Positions 18,423 through 28,215 of a DNA stretch of 64,000 bases are shown here, piece after piece (positions within the stretch are counted from its first letter, which is position 1; every line of letters begins with the position of its first letter). The position numbers and the translations under genes were made by a program. The stretch spans positions 1 through 64,000 of the forward strand of contig CAMDAH010000007.1 of NCBI GenBank assembly GCA_945888625.1, written 5' to 3'. The DNA comes from Chryseobacterium gleum. GTDB lineage: Bacteria > Bacteroidota > Bacteroidia > Flavobacteriales_D > Crocinitomicaceae. The notes below the pieces were generated by a model, which was not told where the DNA came from, did no database searches, and saw only the letters and a list, made by a program, of their open reading frames with translations.

Positions 18423-19823
18423 ATGAGTGAAAGGCAAATATTTACGCTTAAACAAGTTGTTTCTTCTATTAAGAAAACCATTGAGGAACGCTATCATAGT
18501 ACCTATTGGGTAAAAGCGGAGATGCATAAATTAAACTTATATCCAAGTGGTCATGCTTTCCCTGAATTGGTTCAAAAAGAAGGAGATAAAATTGTTGCTC
18601 AAATAAACAGTAACATTTGGAAAACCCAATTTGCCCAAATAAACAGGCGTTTTATTGAGGTGGTAAAAGAACCATTGAGCGAAGGAACCAATCTATTACT
18701 TTGTGTAAAGATCGTCTACAATGAAGCATACGGTCTAAGTTTACAAATAATCGATATCGACCCCTCTTTTTCACTTGGTGAATTGCAAAAAGAAAGAGAT
18801 GAAACCCTACGAAAATTGGCGAAATTAGGCATCATTAATGCAAACCAATCCCGACCGTTTCCATTATTGCCAAAACGAATTGCCATAATTTCTGCCGCTT
18901 CAAGTAAAGGACTGTCTGATTTTATGCAAATGCTCGAGGAAGCGAGTTCGTTATACACCCTTGAAACCCATCTCTTTTCTGCTTATCTGCAGGGCGACGT
19001 GGCTGTTAATTCAATTATTAAAGCGTTACAAAAAGTTGAAAAAGTACAACATCATTTTGATGTGGTTTTAATTATTCGAGGTGGTGGTGGTGAAGTGGGA
19101 CTTTCTTGTTACAATAATTTTGAACTCTGCAAGTATATCGCCGAGTTTCCCCTCCCAGTATTAACAGGCATCGGTCATTCAACGAATTTAACTGTTGCCG
19201 AAATGGTTTCATTCAGACACGCGATAACACCAACTAAATTAGCTGAATTTCTACTTTTGAATTTTAAAGAATATGATTTAGCACTCAAGCAATTTTCTTA
19301 TTCACTTGCCAGTAAAAGTCAGCATTGCTTTTCTACTGCCAAAAACGAATTCAGGGCAGCGGCAACATTATTGAAACAACTTACGGCCAATATAACGCTT
19401 TCAGGTCGAAATGATATGCGTCTTTTTTTTTCTAAAATTCGCTATTCAAGTAATCAGCTAATTGATAATTCTCACAATAAGATCGATAGCCTAGGTGGAA
19501 ATATAAGTCGTTCATCCAAAAATAAATTTGATCGATATCAATCGACACTCATCGAGCTTAAGGCTAGAATTGCGCGTTCAGCACAACAAAAAACGAGGTT
19601 GGAAACAGAGCAAATCACTACGTTTGAAAGTATCATAAAAGTATTAAATCCCGAAAACGTACTTCAACGTGGCTATTCGATTACCTTACTAAATGGAAAA
19701 TTAATAAATAGCAAAACAAATTTTAAAGTAGGAGACCAATTACTTACCAAAACAGAACACTTAGCGATTGCATCAACATGGATAGAAACTCTCGCTTTAG
19801 ACGACGATAGGAGCAAAAAATGA
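18423..19823 (+). CDS. xseA: Exodeoxyribonuclease VII large subunit
   Basis: A 466-residue nuclease subunit degrading single-stranded DNA. It has an N-terminal OB-fold region (WVKAEMHKLNLYPSGHAF) and the catalytic domain signatures LPKRIAIISAASSKGLSDF, DVVLIIRGGGGEVGLSCYNN and LPVLTGIGHSTNLTVAEM, then a long helical stretch and the C-terminal ENVLQRGYSITLLNGK. It follows cphA by 4 bases, so the two are co-transcribed. The small subunit xseB, which normally forms the oligomer, is not found beside it or elsewhere in this window. Confidence 0.93.
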   Translation: MSERQIFTLKQVVSSIKKTIEERYHSTYWVKAEMHKLNLYPSGHAFPELVQKEGDKIVAQINSNIWKTQFAQINRRFIEVVKEPLSEGTNLLLCVKIVYNEAYGLSLQIIDIDPSFSLGELQKERDETLRKLAKLGIINANQSRPFPLLPKRIAIISAASSKGLSDFMQMLEEASSLYTLETHLFSAYLQGDVAVNSIIKALQKVEKVQHHFDVVLIIRGGGGEVGLSCYNNFELCKYIAEFPLPVLTGIGHSTNLTVAEMVSFRHAITPTKLAEFLLLNFKEYDLALKQFSYSLASKSQHCFSTAKNEFRAAATLLKQLTANITLSGRNDMRLFFSKIRYSSNQLIDNSHNKIDSLGGNISRSSKNKFDRYQSTLIELKARIARSAQQKTRLETEQITTFESIIKVLNPENVLQRGYSITLLNGKLINSKTNFKVGDQLLTKTEHLAIASTWIETLALDDDRSKK

Positions 19824-19858
19824 ATTGAGGGTAATGAATAAGGTCGCCACAAGTTGAT

Positions 19859-19866
19859 TACATTTG
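19859..19866 (+). promoter_or_regulatory. -7 promoter element for rnpA
   Basis: TACATTTG, an exact TAnnTTTG, ends 5 bases before the ATG at 19872. It lies inside the N-terminal extension drawn by the ORF track, which argues that the extension is not translated and that the mRNA has almost no leader. Confidence 0.55.
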
Positions 19867-19871
19867 TAAGC

Positions 19872-20261
19872 ATGAACTTTAACTTTGGAAAACAGTACCG
19901 TTTATGCAGTAAAAAAAAGATTGAAGAGGTCTTTAAGAGTGGCAAAAAAATCCACGGATTCCCATTTCTTTCCTACCACCTAATCGTTACAGACCAAGAA
20001 AATTCGTTTAAAATACTAGTGAGTGTTCCCAAAAAATTTATTAAGCAAGCCCATGAACGAAATTACATCAAACGATGCATGCGCGAAGGAATCAGAAAAA
20101 ATAAAGCGCCGCTAGAAGAATTGTTGCTTTTGAAAGGATTAAGCCTTAATATCGCAATGGTTTTTATAAGCCGAGAAAAAAAAGAATCAAGTGAAATTGA
20201 ACAAAAAATAACTGATCGTTTATTAAAAATACAAAATGAATTACAAAAACTGCCTAGCTAA
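19872..20261 (+). CDS. rnpA: Ribonuclease P protein component
   Basis: The basic protein subunit of RNase P, which helps the catalytic RNA trim tRNA 5' leaders. The product from the ATG at 19872 is 129 residues, MNFNFGKQYRLCSKKKIEEVF, with the central conserved SVPKKFIKQAHERNYIKRCMREGIRKN matching the RNR motif. The ORF-track start at 19854 is a TTG inside a promoter element, so I prefer the ATG. The 3' end overlaps the S41 protease gene by 26 bases. There is no rpmH or yidC beside it, unlike the classic dnaA-rpmH-rnpA order. Confidence 0.92.
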   Translation: MNFNFGKQYRLCSKKKIEEVFKSGKKIHGFPFLSYHLIVTDQENSFKILVSVPKKFIKQAHERNYIKRCMREGIRKNKAPLEELLLLKGLSLNIAMVFISREKKESSEIEQKITDRLLKIQNELQKLPS

Positions 20262-21882
20262 AGCCTGCCTTTTTAGCATTATTTTCCTTTTTTCTTCTGA
20301 ATATAAAGCACAATCTAATGGATTTGAAGTTATAAAAAGTTTGGAATTGATGGACCAAATTTATGAAAACCTCGAACTGTATTTTGTCGATGAACTTCAA
20401 CCTGGAAAATTATCTAAAGTGGCTATCGATGCCATGTTAAAAGAACTAGATCCCTACACCGTATATTACCATGAGTCAAATATCGAAGATTATCGATTAA
20501 TGACAACTGGTCAATACGGAGGAATTGGTGCATTAATTAAAAAAATAGACGATTACACCTATATAAGTGAACCGTATGAGGGTAATCCTGCTCAAAAAAG
20601 TGGTTTGAGAGCAGGAGATAAAATATTGGAGATTGATGGGAAAACGATGTTTAAAAAAACAAGCGATCAAGTTTCGGATGCCTTAAAAGGTCCAAAGGGC
20701 ACTGTTGTGAAATTAAGTATAGAACGTTTGAACGAGGGCAAAAAAACAATTGAAATAAATCGTGACGAAATAAAAATTCCCGATGTGCCGTATTTTGGAT
20801 TGATTAAAGATAAAATTGGCTACTTGTCCTTGAATAGTTTTACCCAAACAGCAGCAGAAGAAGTTAAAAAAGGAATAATTGAAATGCAAAAAGAGGGAAT
20901 GGAAAAATTAATTCTTGACTTGCGAGGCAATGGGGGTGGACTTTTAATAGAAGCGGTAAAAATTGTTAATTTCTTTGTGCCTAAAAATCAAGTAGTTGTT
21001 TTTACAAAAGGGCGCGTAAAAGAAGAAAATCATGTGTATAAGACCATGGAGGAACCTATCGCCTTGAATTTGCCTTTAGTAGTTTTAATTGACGAAGGCT
21101 CCGCATCAGCAAGTGAGATTGTTGCCGGGAGTTTACAAGATTTAGACCGAGCCGTAATTATAGGTGAACAGAGCTACGGTAAAGGACTGGTTCAGCGCAC
21201 TTATGACTTAAAATACGGTTCAAAAGTAAAAATTACGATTGCAAAATACTACACTCCTTCAGGAAGATGTGTACAACGATTAGAATATTACGATAAAGAG
21301 TCGGGAACAAAAGCTAAAGATATTCCAGACTCATTGGTAAAGACCTTTAAAACAAATAACGGACGCGAAGTTGTCGACGGGCGGGGAATAGAGCCAGATA
21401 TAGCCATTAAAAAAGAAGGTGTAAGTCGCTTGTGTGCACTATTAATTAGTAAACAACTCTTCTTTAACTATGCCACGCAATACCACGCAGAGAACAAAGA
21501 AATTCCCAAAGCTGATGAGTTTCATTTATCTGATGAAGCGTATAGCAAGTTCAAAAACTATGTGTTGTCAGCAAAACTAACCTACACTTCCTTAGCAGAA
21601 GAAACGTTAAACAAGCTTAAAGAAGCAGCAGAAAAGGAAGGTGTTTTTGAAGATATAAAGACAGAATACGAGAAGGCCTTAGCAAAAGTGAGACCTAATC
21701 AATCCACCGACCTAGAAAAACAACGAGTTGAACTATCGGAATTTCTCGAAAACGAAATCGTATCAAGGTACTATTTTCAAAAGGGAAGAACGATAAACTC
21801 CTTCCAACACGATCCCGCGGTAATTAAAGCGCTTGAAACAGCAAAAAACCCTGATGCTTACCGCGCTATCTTGAAAAAGTAA
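20236..21882 (+). CDS. C-terminal processing peptidase, family S41
   Basis: A 548-residue exported protease. Residues 1-26 form a signal peptide ending YKAQ. A PDZ domain covers about 88-170 (GGIGALIKKIDDYTYI, GLRAGDKILEIDG). The S41 catalytic domain has the Ser/Lys dyad in DEGSASASEIVAG (nucleophile about Ser291) and SYGKGLVQRTY (Lys316). A helical C-terminal extension of about 140 residues follows. These enzymes trim or degrade periplasmic proteins from their C-terminal ends. The ATG lies inside the end of rnpA (26-base overlap), and no later Met would preserve the signal peptide, so this start looks right. Confidence 0.9.
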   Translation: MNYKNCLAKACLFSIIFLFSSEYKAQSNGFEVIKSLELMDQIYENLELYFVDELQPGKLSKVAIDAMLKELDPYTVYYHESNIEDYRLMTTGQYGGIGALIKKIDDYTYISEPYEGNPAQKSGLRAGDKILEIDGKTMFKKTSDQVSDALKGPKGTVVKLSIERLNEGKKTIEINRDEIKIPDVPYFGLIKDKIGYLSLNSFTQTAAEEVKKGIIEMQKEGMEKLILDLRGNGGGLLIEAVKIVNFFVPKNQVVVFTKGRVKEENHVYKTMEEPIALNLPLVVLIDEGSASASEIVAGSLQDLDRAVIIGEQSYGKGLVQRTYDLKYGSKVKITIAKYYTPSGRCVQRLEYYDKESGTKAKDIPDSLVKTFKTNNGREVVDGRGIEPDIAIKKEGVSRLCALLISKQLFFNYATQYHAENKEIPKADEFHLSDEAYSKFKNYVLSAKLTYTSLAEETLNKLKEAAEKEGVFEDIKTEYEKALAKVRPNQSTDLEKQRVELSEFLENEIVSRYYFQKGRTINSFQHDPAVIKALETAKNPDAYRAILKK

Positions 21883-21891
21883 ATAATTATA

Positions 21892-23343
21892 ATGATCCGA
21901 TCAAAAAACAGGCTTTCTAAAAGAAATAGTGATAGAATACACTTATTTCTTCTTGGAATAATGCTAATAGGTCTTGTTGGAAGTAAATTCCTAATTTCCA
22001 TAAGCATGATGCTGTGTGTACTAAATTTAATCTTAGCCGCCGACTTTAAGGAATACTGGCAACGGATGAAGGAGAATAGATTAGTACACCTTATTATTGC
22101 CTTTTATCTACTGCACGTAATCAGTCTATTTTGGAGTACTAATTTATCCTATGGGCTAAACGACCTAAGAATCAAGGCGCCGCTGTTGGTAATTCCAATT
22201 ATTTTAATTGCAAAGCCCATTTCACGCGAGAAACAAAATTGGTTGTATTTACTCTTATTACTCAGTTTGCTGATCACTTCAATCATTAACCTTTGCTATT
22301 TTCAGTTTGCGCTGAGAAGCAACATAGCAATAGATATTCGAGAACTTTCTTTATTTGGGTCACACATAAGATACGGTATTATTATGGCAATGGGTTTTGC
22401 AGCTTGTGTGTTTTTATACCTTGAACAGAAACGGCATCGATTTATTTATCTTTTTATTGGTGCATGGTTTATATTTTACACGTATTACAGCCAAGTTCTC
22501 TCTGGGCTCCTTACATTTTTAGTGGTTATTGTCATTCTTGGATTACTGCGCTTAAGAACCTCACGATGGATCTTGTTAAGCGCTTTATTGATTGGGAGTG
22601 TGGCAGCAATTACTGTGGGTATATTCATTTTTAAACCAAAAAATTCCGCCCCTGCTAAGTCGTATAATAGCAAAGAAATTGGCATTGCATGGAAGAAAAG
22701 ATCACTTTTTGTATTTGATAGCCTTGATTTAAAAAAGCAGGTATTAAGAACAACTTTAATTCGTTATTTAGACTCAAAAGACCTCCCCAGAACTGCACTT
22801 GGTGTTGAGCAATTAGAGGACAAAGACATTAGGAATATTGAAAATGGTTATGCCGATGTTCATGAAACAGGATTTGGGCTGCTTGCTAGACTTTACGGTA
22901 TAAGATACCAAATGCAACACCCAAATAACCCCAATGGACACTCACTTTTACAACGTATAGAAGCTTGGAAAACTGCCGCGGAAATTAGTAAAGAACATTG
23001 GTTAATTGGTACTGGAATTGGTGATGTTGCAGACGAATTTGAAAAAAAATACGCCATCAATAAGTCGCTTTTAATAAAAGAAAATAGAATTCGGGCGCAT
23101 AATTCATACCTTACCTTCTGCCTGAGCTTCGGTATTTTGGGATTCTTTCTTTTTATTTATTTGCAAATTGCCTTTTTTAAAGAACAACTTAAAGAATTGA
23201 ATTACTTAGGCATACTTTTCACTGGCATAGCTGCTGTTTCTTTTTTATTGGAAGACACGCTTGAAACACAAACAGGCGTTTCTTTTTTCGCTTTTTTCTA
23301 TGGTCTTTATGCCACCAAAAAAGCAAGGTTAAATGCTAATTAA
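21892..23343 (+). CDS. O-antigen ligase/polymerase-like membrane protein
   Basis: A 483-residue integral membrane protein with about ten hydrophobic segments and one large hydrophilic loop at about 250-375. The end of that loop, LIGTGIGDVADEF, followed by RAHNSYLTFCLSFGILGFF, is the Wzy_C/WaaL pattern in which the His of HNSYL is conserved. Such proteins polymerise or ligate surface polysaccharide on the periplasmic face. It lies 9 bases after the S41 protease gene on the same strand. No other polysaccharide gene is adjacent, so the glycan concerned is unknown. Confidence 0.8.
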   Translation: MIRSKNRLSKRNSDRIHLFLLGIMLIGLVGSKFLISISMMLCVLNLILAADFKEYWQRMKENRLVHLIIAFYLLHVISLFWSTNLSYGLNDLRIKAPLLVIPIILIAKPISREKQNWLYLLLLLSLLITSIINLCYFQFALRSNIAIDIRELSLFGSHIRYGIIMAMGFAACVFLYLEQKRHRFIYLFIGAWFIFYTYYSQVLSGLLTFLVVIVILGLLRLRTSRWILLSALLIGSVAAITVGIFIFKPKNSAPAKSYNSKEIGIAWKKRSLFVFDSLDLKKQVLRTTLIRYLDSKDLPRTALGVEQLEDKDIRNIENGYADVHETGFGLLARLYGIRYQMQHPNNPNGHSLLQRIEAWKTAAEISKEHWLIGTGIGDVADEFEKKYAINKSLLIKENRIRAHNSYLTFCLSFGILGFFLFIYLQIAFFKEQLKELNYLGILFTGIAAVSFLLEDTLETQTGVSFFAFFYGLYATKKARLNAN

Positions 23344-23354
23344 TCTTTTTTAAT

Positions 23355-23362
23355 TACCTTCG
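23355..23362 (+). promoter_or_regulatory. Likely -7 element for gldA (TACCTTCG)
   Basis: Matches TAnnTTTG at all but one base and ends 5 bases before the gldA ATG at 23368, the same very short spacing seen at 4172 and 19872. Confidence 0.4.
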
Positions 23363-23367
23363 TATCC

Positions 23368-24267
23368 ATGTCAATTGAAGTAAAAAATCTTTTTAAATAC
23401 TACGGAGAGCAAGCTGCGGTTCATGATGTGTCCTTTTCAGTGAAGCAAGGAGAAGTTGTTGGTTTTCTTGGTCCCAACGGTGCCGGTAAGTCAACTACCA
23501 TGAAAATTATTACCGGTTTTATTCCTTCAAATGGAGGTGAAGTAAGTGTCTGTGGTGCGCAAGTAGATGTTGACAAATTGGAAACCAGAAAATTAATTGG
23601 ATACCTTCCCGAAAATAACCCTTTGTATCTTGACATGTATGTGAAAGAATACCTTGAATTTGTTGGAGGAATTTACAAGATTCAAAAATTAAAAACTAGG
23701 GTAAATGACATGATTGAGGCAGTAGGTCTTGGTTTAGAACAAAGCAAAAAAATAGGTGCCTTATCAAAGGGGTATCGACAACGAGTTGGATTAGCTCAAG
23801 CAATTATTCACGACCCAAAAGTACTTATTCTTGATGAACCAACGTCTGGCTTAGACCCCAACCAATTGGTAGAAATTCGAGCGTTAATAAAAACCATTGG
23901 CAAAGAAAAAACGGTGCTGTTCTCCACGCACATTATGCAAGAAGCAGAAGCGATTTGCAACCGCCTTGTAATCATTAACAAAGGGCGAATTGTAGCAAAT
24001 GATAGTGCTGATAGCCTGCAGCAAGCAGTGAAAGAACAAACTGTTTATGTGGAATTTGACCAATCAGTTACGAAAAGTCAATTAATGACTATAAAAGGCG
24101 TTAAAAAAGTGGAGGCAATACAAAATGGCTGGTTAATAGCCTCGGATCTAGAACTCAGTTTGAGTAAAGAAATTGCACTTTTTGCGCAAAAACAAGGATG
24201 GCTTACCCTTGAACTAAAAGTTGAAAAGAAAAGCTTGGAGGAAGTGTTTAAAAATCTAACGAAATAA
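23368..24267 (+). CDS. gldA: ABC transporter ATP-binding protein, GldA type
   Basis: A 299-residue ABC ATPase. Walker A is GPNGAGKSTT, the signature is LSKGYRQRVGLAQA, Walker B is VLILDEPTSGLDPNQ and the H-loop is FSTHIMQEAEA. The start MSIEVKNLFKYYGEQ and the end SLEEVFKNLTK match the gliding-motility GldA group; the partner permease GldF and the protein GldG are not next to it. In Flavobacteria this transporter is linked to gliding, but ABC-2 exporters of other function have similar ATPases, so the name is probable rather than certain. tyrS begins 2 bases after its stop. Confidence 0.82.
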   Translation: MSIEVKNLFKYYGEQAAVHDVSFSVKQGEVVGFLGPNGAGKSTTMKIITGFIPSNGGEVSVCGAQVDVDKLETRKLIGYLPENNPLYLDMYVKEYLEFVGGIYKIQKLKTRVNDMIEAVGLGLEQSKKIGALSKGYRQRVGLAQAIIHDPKVLILDEPTSGLDPNQLVEIRALIKTIGKEKTVLFSTHIMQEAEAICNRLVIINKGRIVANDSADSLQQAVKEQTVYVEFDQSVTKSQLMTIKGVKKVEAIQNGWLIASDLELSLSKEIALFAQKQGWLTLELKVEKKSLEEVFKNLTK

Positions 24268-24269
24268 AA

Positions 24270-25553
24270 ATGCCATTAAATTTTATTGCGGAATTAAATT
24301 GGAGGGGAATGATTCACGATATCATGCCCGGTACCGAAGAAGCGTTAAATAAAGAAATGGCGAGTGGCTACATTGGTTTTGACCCTACAGCTGACTCACT
24401 GCACGTTGGACACCTCGTACAAATTATGACGCTAGTTCATTTTCAGCTAGCCGGACATAAACCATACGCATTGGTGGGTGGAGCGACTGGAATGGTTGGA
24501 GACCCTTCAGGAAAATCAAAAGAAAGGAATTTACTTAATACTGAAACGCTCAATCACAATGTTGCGTGCGTGAAAAAACAACTGGAAAAATTTCTAAACT
24601 TTCAGTCAGGGCAGAATTCAGCAGAAATGGTAAATAACTTCGATTGGTTTAAAGACTTTTCTTTTCTGGACTTTATACGTGATGTAGGTAAACACATGTC
24701 TATTAATTATATGCTTTCAAAGGATTCTGTTAAATCGCGACTAGAAACAGGTATGTCGTTTACTGAATTTAGCTATCAACTAGTGCAAGGATATGATTTT
24801 TACTACCTCAACAAACATAAGAACTGTATACTGCAGTTAGGTGGGTCCGACCAATGGGGAAATATTGTCACCGGAACAGAGCTCATTAGACGAAAATCGG
24901 GGAACGAAGCATTTGCGGTAACTACCCCATTAATCACCAAGGCCGATGGAACTAAATTTGGAAAAACAGAAGGAGGAAGTGTCTGGCTCGATCCCCTCAA
25001 AACATCGCCTTATCAATTTTACCAATTTTGGTTAAATACAGGTGATGAAGATGCTGAGAATTACATTCGGATTTTCACGCTAAAAACACGTGAGCAAATA
25101 GAAAAAAGTATTCTTTTGCACAAAGAATCTCCCCATTTAAGAACCCTTCAAAAAGAGTTAGCTGAGGACATTACGTTTCGCGTTCATGGTCAAGATAATT
25201 TAACTAATGCACTTATTGCTTCCAATATCTTATTTGGAAAATCAACTTCAGCTGATCTAATGGCCTTAAATGAACGTGACTTTCTAAGCGTCTTTGAAGG
25301 GGTGCCCCAATCCGTTATTTCGTTGAGCGATTTAGAAAATGGATTGAGTATTGTAGATGCACTATCAGCTAAATCCGGATTTTTATCCTCCAACGGAGAG
25401 GCAAGAAGGGAATTAAAAGCAAACGCCATTTCCGTTAATAAAGAAAAAGTGGACGAAGATTTTCTACTAACACAAAATGAGCTTATTCAAGGAAAGTATA
25501 TCCTAATTGGAAAGGGAAAAAAAAGTAATTATATCCTAACTTTAGCGGTTTAA
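24270..25553 (+). CDS. tyrS: Tyrosyl-tRNA synthetase
   Basis: A 427-residue class I synthetase that charges tRNA-Tyr. The HIGH-like motif is HVGHL in DPTADSLHVGHLVQ; QLGGSDQWGNIVTG is the tyrosine-binding signature; the KMSKS-like loop is KFGKT in ADGTKFGKTEGG; and the C-terminal S4-like domain follows (about 350-427). It forms the end of the plus-strand run with gldA. Its TAA is followed directly by the reverse stop of queA (TAATTA), leaving no room for a terminator. Confidence 0.96.
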   Translation: MPLNFIAELNWRGMIHDIMPGTEEALNKEMASGYIGFDPTADSLHVGHLVQIMTLVHFQLAGHKPYALVGGATGMVGDPSGKSKERNLLNTETLNHNVACVKKQLEKFLNFQSGQNSAEMVNNFDWFKDFSFLDFIRDVGKHMSINYMLSKDSVKSRLETGMSFTEFSYQLVQGYDFYYLNKHKNCILQLGGSDQWGNIVTGTELIRRKSGNEAFAVTTPLITKADGTKFGKTEGGSVWLDPLKTSPYQFYQFWLNTGDEDAENYIRIFTLKTREQIEKSILLHKESPHLRTLQKELAEDITFRVHGQDNLTNALIASNILFGKSTSADLMALNERDFLSVFEGVPQSVISLSDLENGLSIVDALSAKSGFLSSNGEARRELKANAISVNKEKVDEDFLLTQNELIQGKYILIGKGKKSNYILTLAV

Positions 25554-26612
25554 TTACAAGATTAACATGGCATCGCCATACGAATAAAACCGATATTTTT
25601 CTTGTATTGCCTCTTTATACGCCCTCATCATTAATTCGTGTCCACAAAATGCTGAAATCATCATTAATAAAGTAGAAAGCGGAGTATGAAAGTTAGTAAT
25701 CAAACTATCGGCAATTGAAAAATCATAAGGAGGAAAAATAAATTTATTAGTCCACCCTGAAAAAGGTTTTAAGTCCCCCGTGGTAGAAACCGAAGTTTCA
25801 ATGGCACGCATAGACGTTGTTCCTATGGCGCAAATTCTATTTTTATTGTTTTTTGCCGTATTAACTATTCGAACCGCCTCCTCGGTAACAATCGCCTGCT
25901 CGGAATCCATTTTGTGTTTGGTTAAATCTTCCACTTCTACGGATCGAAAAGTACCAAGACCAACGTGCAAGGTGACTTCTGCGAAATTAACCCCCTTCAA
26001 CTCTAATCTTTTGAGTAACTCTCTTGAAAAATGTAAGCCGGCAGTTGGCGCAGCTACTGCTCCCTCTTCCTTTGCAAATATAGTTTGATAACGTTCCTCA
26101 TCGGTCGGTTCAACAGCACGTTTAATGTATTTTGGTAGCGGTGTTTCACCCAGCTCAGTAATTTTGGCTTTAAATTCCTCATACGGACCATCAAATAAAA
26201 AACGCAAAGTTCGCCCTCGAGAAGTAGTGTTATCAATCACCTCTGCAACCAACGAATCGTCCTCCCCAAAATAAAGTTTATTTCCTATTCTAATTTTTCT
26301 TGCTGGATCCACAAGTACATCCCACAAAAGGCTTTCGCGATTCAATTCCCTTAATAAAAAGACTTCAATTTTCGCACCTGTTTTTTCTTTATTTCCATAC
26401 ATTCGGGCAGGAAAAACCCGCGTGTTATTTCTAATCATTACATCACCATCGCTGAAGTAAGACAAAACATCCTTGAATAATTTATGCTCTATTTTGCCGG
26501 TTTTTCTGTGAATAACCATCAATCTTGCCTCATCTCTATTTTCTGAAGGATATTCTGCTATTAATTCTTCCGGTAAATCGAAGCTAAACTCCGATAATTT
26601 CATCTTACTCAT
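25554..26612 (-). CDS. queA: S-adenosylmethionine:tRNA ribosyltransferase-isomerase
   Basis: A 352-residue enzyme that transfers the ribosyl moiety of SAM to 7-aminomethyl-7-deazaguanine in tRNA to make epoxyqueuosine. Signatures are [58 protein letters not shown] and [20 protein letters not shown]. Two starts are possible: the ATG at 26612 (MSKMKL) or the ATG at 26603 (MKLSEF); the second matches how most QueA proteins begin. It has its own TATCTTTG promoter at 26648-26655 and abuts tyrS tail to tail. Confidence 0.95.
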   Translation of the reverse strand: MSKMKLSEFSFDLPEELIAEYPSENRDEARLMVIHRKTGKIEHKLFKDVLSYFSDGDVMIRNNTRVFPARMYGNKEKTGAKIEVFLLRELNRESLLWDVLVDPARKIRIGNKLYFGEDDSLVAEVIDNTTSRGRTLRFLFDGPYEEFKAKITELGETPLPKYIKRAVEPTDEERYQTIFAKEEGAVAAPTAGLHFSRELLKRLELKGVNFAEVTLHVGLGTFRSVEVEDLTKHKMDSEQAIVTEEAVRIVNTAKNNKNRICAIGTTSMRAIETSVSTTGDLKPFSGWTNKFIFPPYDFSIADSLITNFHTPLSTLLMMISAFCGHELMMRAYKEAIQEKYRFYSYGDAMLIL

Positions 26613-26647
26613 ATGGATTTTTTAAGGTCATTTTTTATTGACGAGTG

Positions 26648-26655
26648 CAAAGATA
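26648..26655 (-). promoter_or_regulatory. -7 promoter element for queA
   Basis: CAAAGATA on the plus strand (TATCTTTG on the minus strand), an exact TAnnTTTG, with a possible -33 CTTG at 26677-26680 (spacer 21). Confidence 0.55.
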
Positions 26656-26783
26656 CACTAACTACACCGCATTTGTCAAGCATTTAGCTATGTTTTATTA
26701 ATGCTCCGTTATTTCGGCTACAGATTTAGCGAGAAAACTTGATTGTAATAGGCTGCCCTATGCCTTTTAAAAAGTATAGTATC

Positions 26784-28214
26784 TTAAGGTATTTTTAATT
26801 TCTGCCCAACGCGAATAACGTCACTTTTCAAATTATTTTTACGCTTTAAGGCAGTAACTGTCACCTTATATTTTTTGGAAATCCGCGTTAAAGTATCTCC
26901 TGACTTTACCGTGTAGGTCTTTGATTTTTTAGGCGTGGAACTGATTACTTTAACCGGATTAGTGTCTAATGAGTCCTGATCTTGATAAATTTTTCCAGTA
27001 ATATGCAGCGATGATAAATTAGGAACAGCACTAATTTTTCTTATGGTGTTTTCAAAAGACTCCACTATTTTTTGACCTTTTAATTGGTAGCCTTTTGTCG
27101 TTAAATGTATTCCGTCAGTCTGGGCGTATCCTAAACTAGCCCAAGTTCTTATGGTACCTAATCCACCCGATAAATCGAACCAATTCCAAAACAAACAATT
27201 ATTAGCGCGTGCCATCGAATCCATTAATTCCCTGAAAACCGGGCCTGCGGTAATTTTATGCCCTTTGTAAAATAAGTCCTGCGTGCTCGTTAAAACGATA
27301 AGTACCTCCGGACTAATGGACTTTATTTTAGTTATCGCCTTCTGCAACTGGGTGCTTAAACTTGGGTCGATTTGATTGGTATACAAAATATCATTTGTGC
27401 CGAAATCTAGGAAAATAATGTCCGGCTTAATAACAGGCAACTGTTTCTCTAATTTATCTAGGACCAATATTGACCTTACTGCAGCGGCTCCAACGCCGGT
27501 TGAGTGATAAACGACACCTTTATTTTCTATTCGCTCTATATTGCAACCATAAAACGTAAAGTGCTTTCCTGCCTCACAACTTACTTCAATACTCAACTCG
27601 ATTATTGATTTCGGACAGGGCACCACTAAACCATAATCGGTTACTGTAAACGCAGTACTATCCTGAAGCAAATTAAAGGAATCAGCAAGTATACTAATTT
27701 TTCCGACAGATTGGTCGTGCTCAAAAAACACATAAAGCAAACTGTTTTCTGTATCTAATTTCGTTTTAAAAGCAAAGTTAAGCGATGCTTTTGTTGACTT
27801 GGTATCAACTGACATTCCGCAAATACCCAATGGAATCTCTTTCCTTCCTTGAAAACTTTTCACGTAAGACCATTCGCCTGTAAATGTTGACTTGTAGTTA
27901 ACTGATGAATAGGTGTTTGCCGCTCCATAATTAAAAATTAGCCCTCTTCCCCCATCGCCATACTTTTCTTGAAACTGTTTTCTTGCCACTGTTGTAGGAA
28001 TCTCCGCTTGTATATGACTCCCGCCATAATGGATAAAAACCAATTTTTCAACTGCTGTATTCGCAAAATGTTGTTGAAGCTTTAAACCCACCTCAGCCGA
28101 GTAGAATTGAATATAATTATAGTTTGAATCTATTTTTAAATCAAGTGGAAATGGCTGTGCAAGTATTCTTGAAAAACAAACTAAATAGGTAACAACAAAG
28201 AATTTCTTTTTCAA
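26784..28214 (-). CDS. Secreted SGNH/GDSL hydrolase with C-terminal LysM domain
   Basis: A 476-residue exported protein: signal peptide ending ILAQ at residue 20, an SGNH-type domain and a LysM domain at about 432-476 (TYTVKSGDTLTRISKKYKV). The SGNH blocks are IHYGGSHIQAE (block I, Ser66), FLDFGTNDI (Asn274) and DGIHLT (Asp367, His370). Block I usually reads GDS; here the Asp is Gly. LysM binds peptidoglycan, so the protein is probably a periplasmic acetyl-esterase or acetyltransferase acting on the cell wall (inference). It is the last gene after the DHHW and MBOAT genes, one base apart, which supports an acyl-transfer role. Confidence 0.85.
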   Translation of the reverse strand: MKKKFFVVTYLVCFSRILAQPFPLDLKIDSNYNYIQFYSAEVGLKLQQHFANTAVEKLVFIHYGGSHIQAEIPTTVARKQFQEKYGDGGRGLIFNYGAANTYSSVNYKSTFTGEWSYVKSFQGRKEIPLGICGMSVDTKSTKASLNFAFKTKLDTENSLLYVFFEHDQSVGKISILADSFNLLQDSTAFTVTDYGLVVPCPKSIIELSIEVSCEAGKHFTFYGCNIERIENKGVVYHSTGVGAAAVRSILVLDKLEKQLPVIKPDIIFLDFGTNDILYTNQIDPSLSTQLQKAITKIKSISPEVLIVLTSTQDLFYKGHKITAGPVFRELMDSMARANNCLFWNWFDLSGGLGTIRTWASLGYAQTDGIHLTTKGYQLKGQKIVESFENTIRKISAVPNLSSLHITGKIYQDQDSLDTNPVKVISSTPKKSKTYTVKSGDTLTRISKKYKVTVTALKRKNNLKSDVIRVGQKLKIP

Positions 28215-28215
28215 A

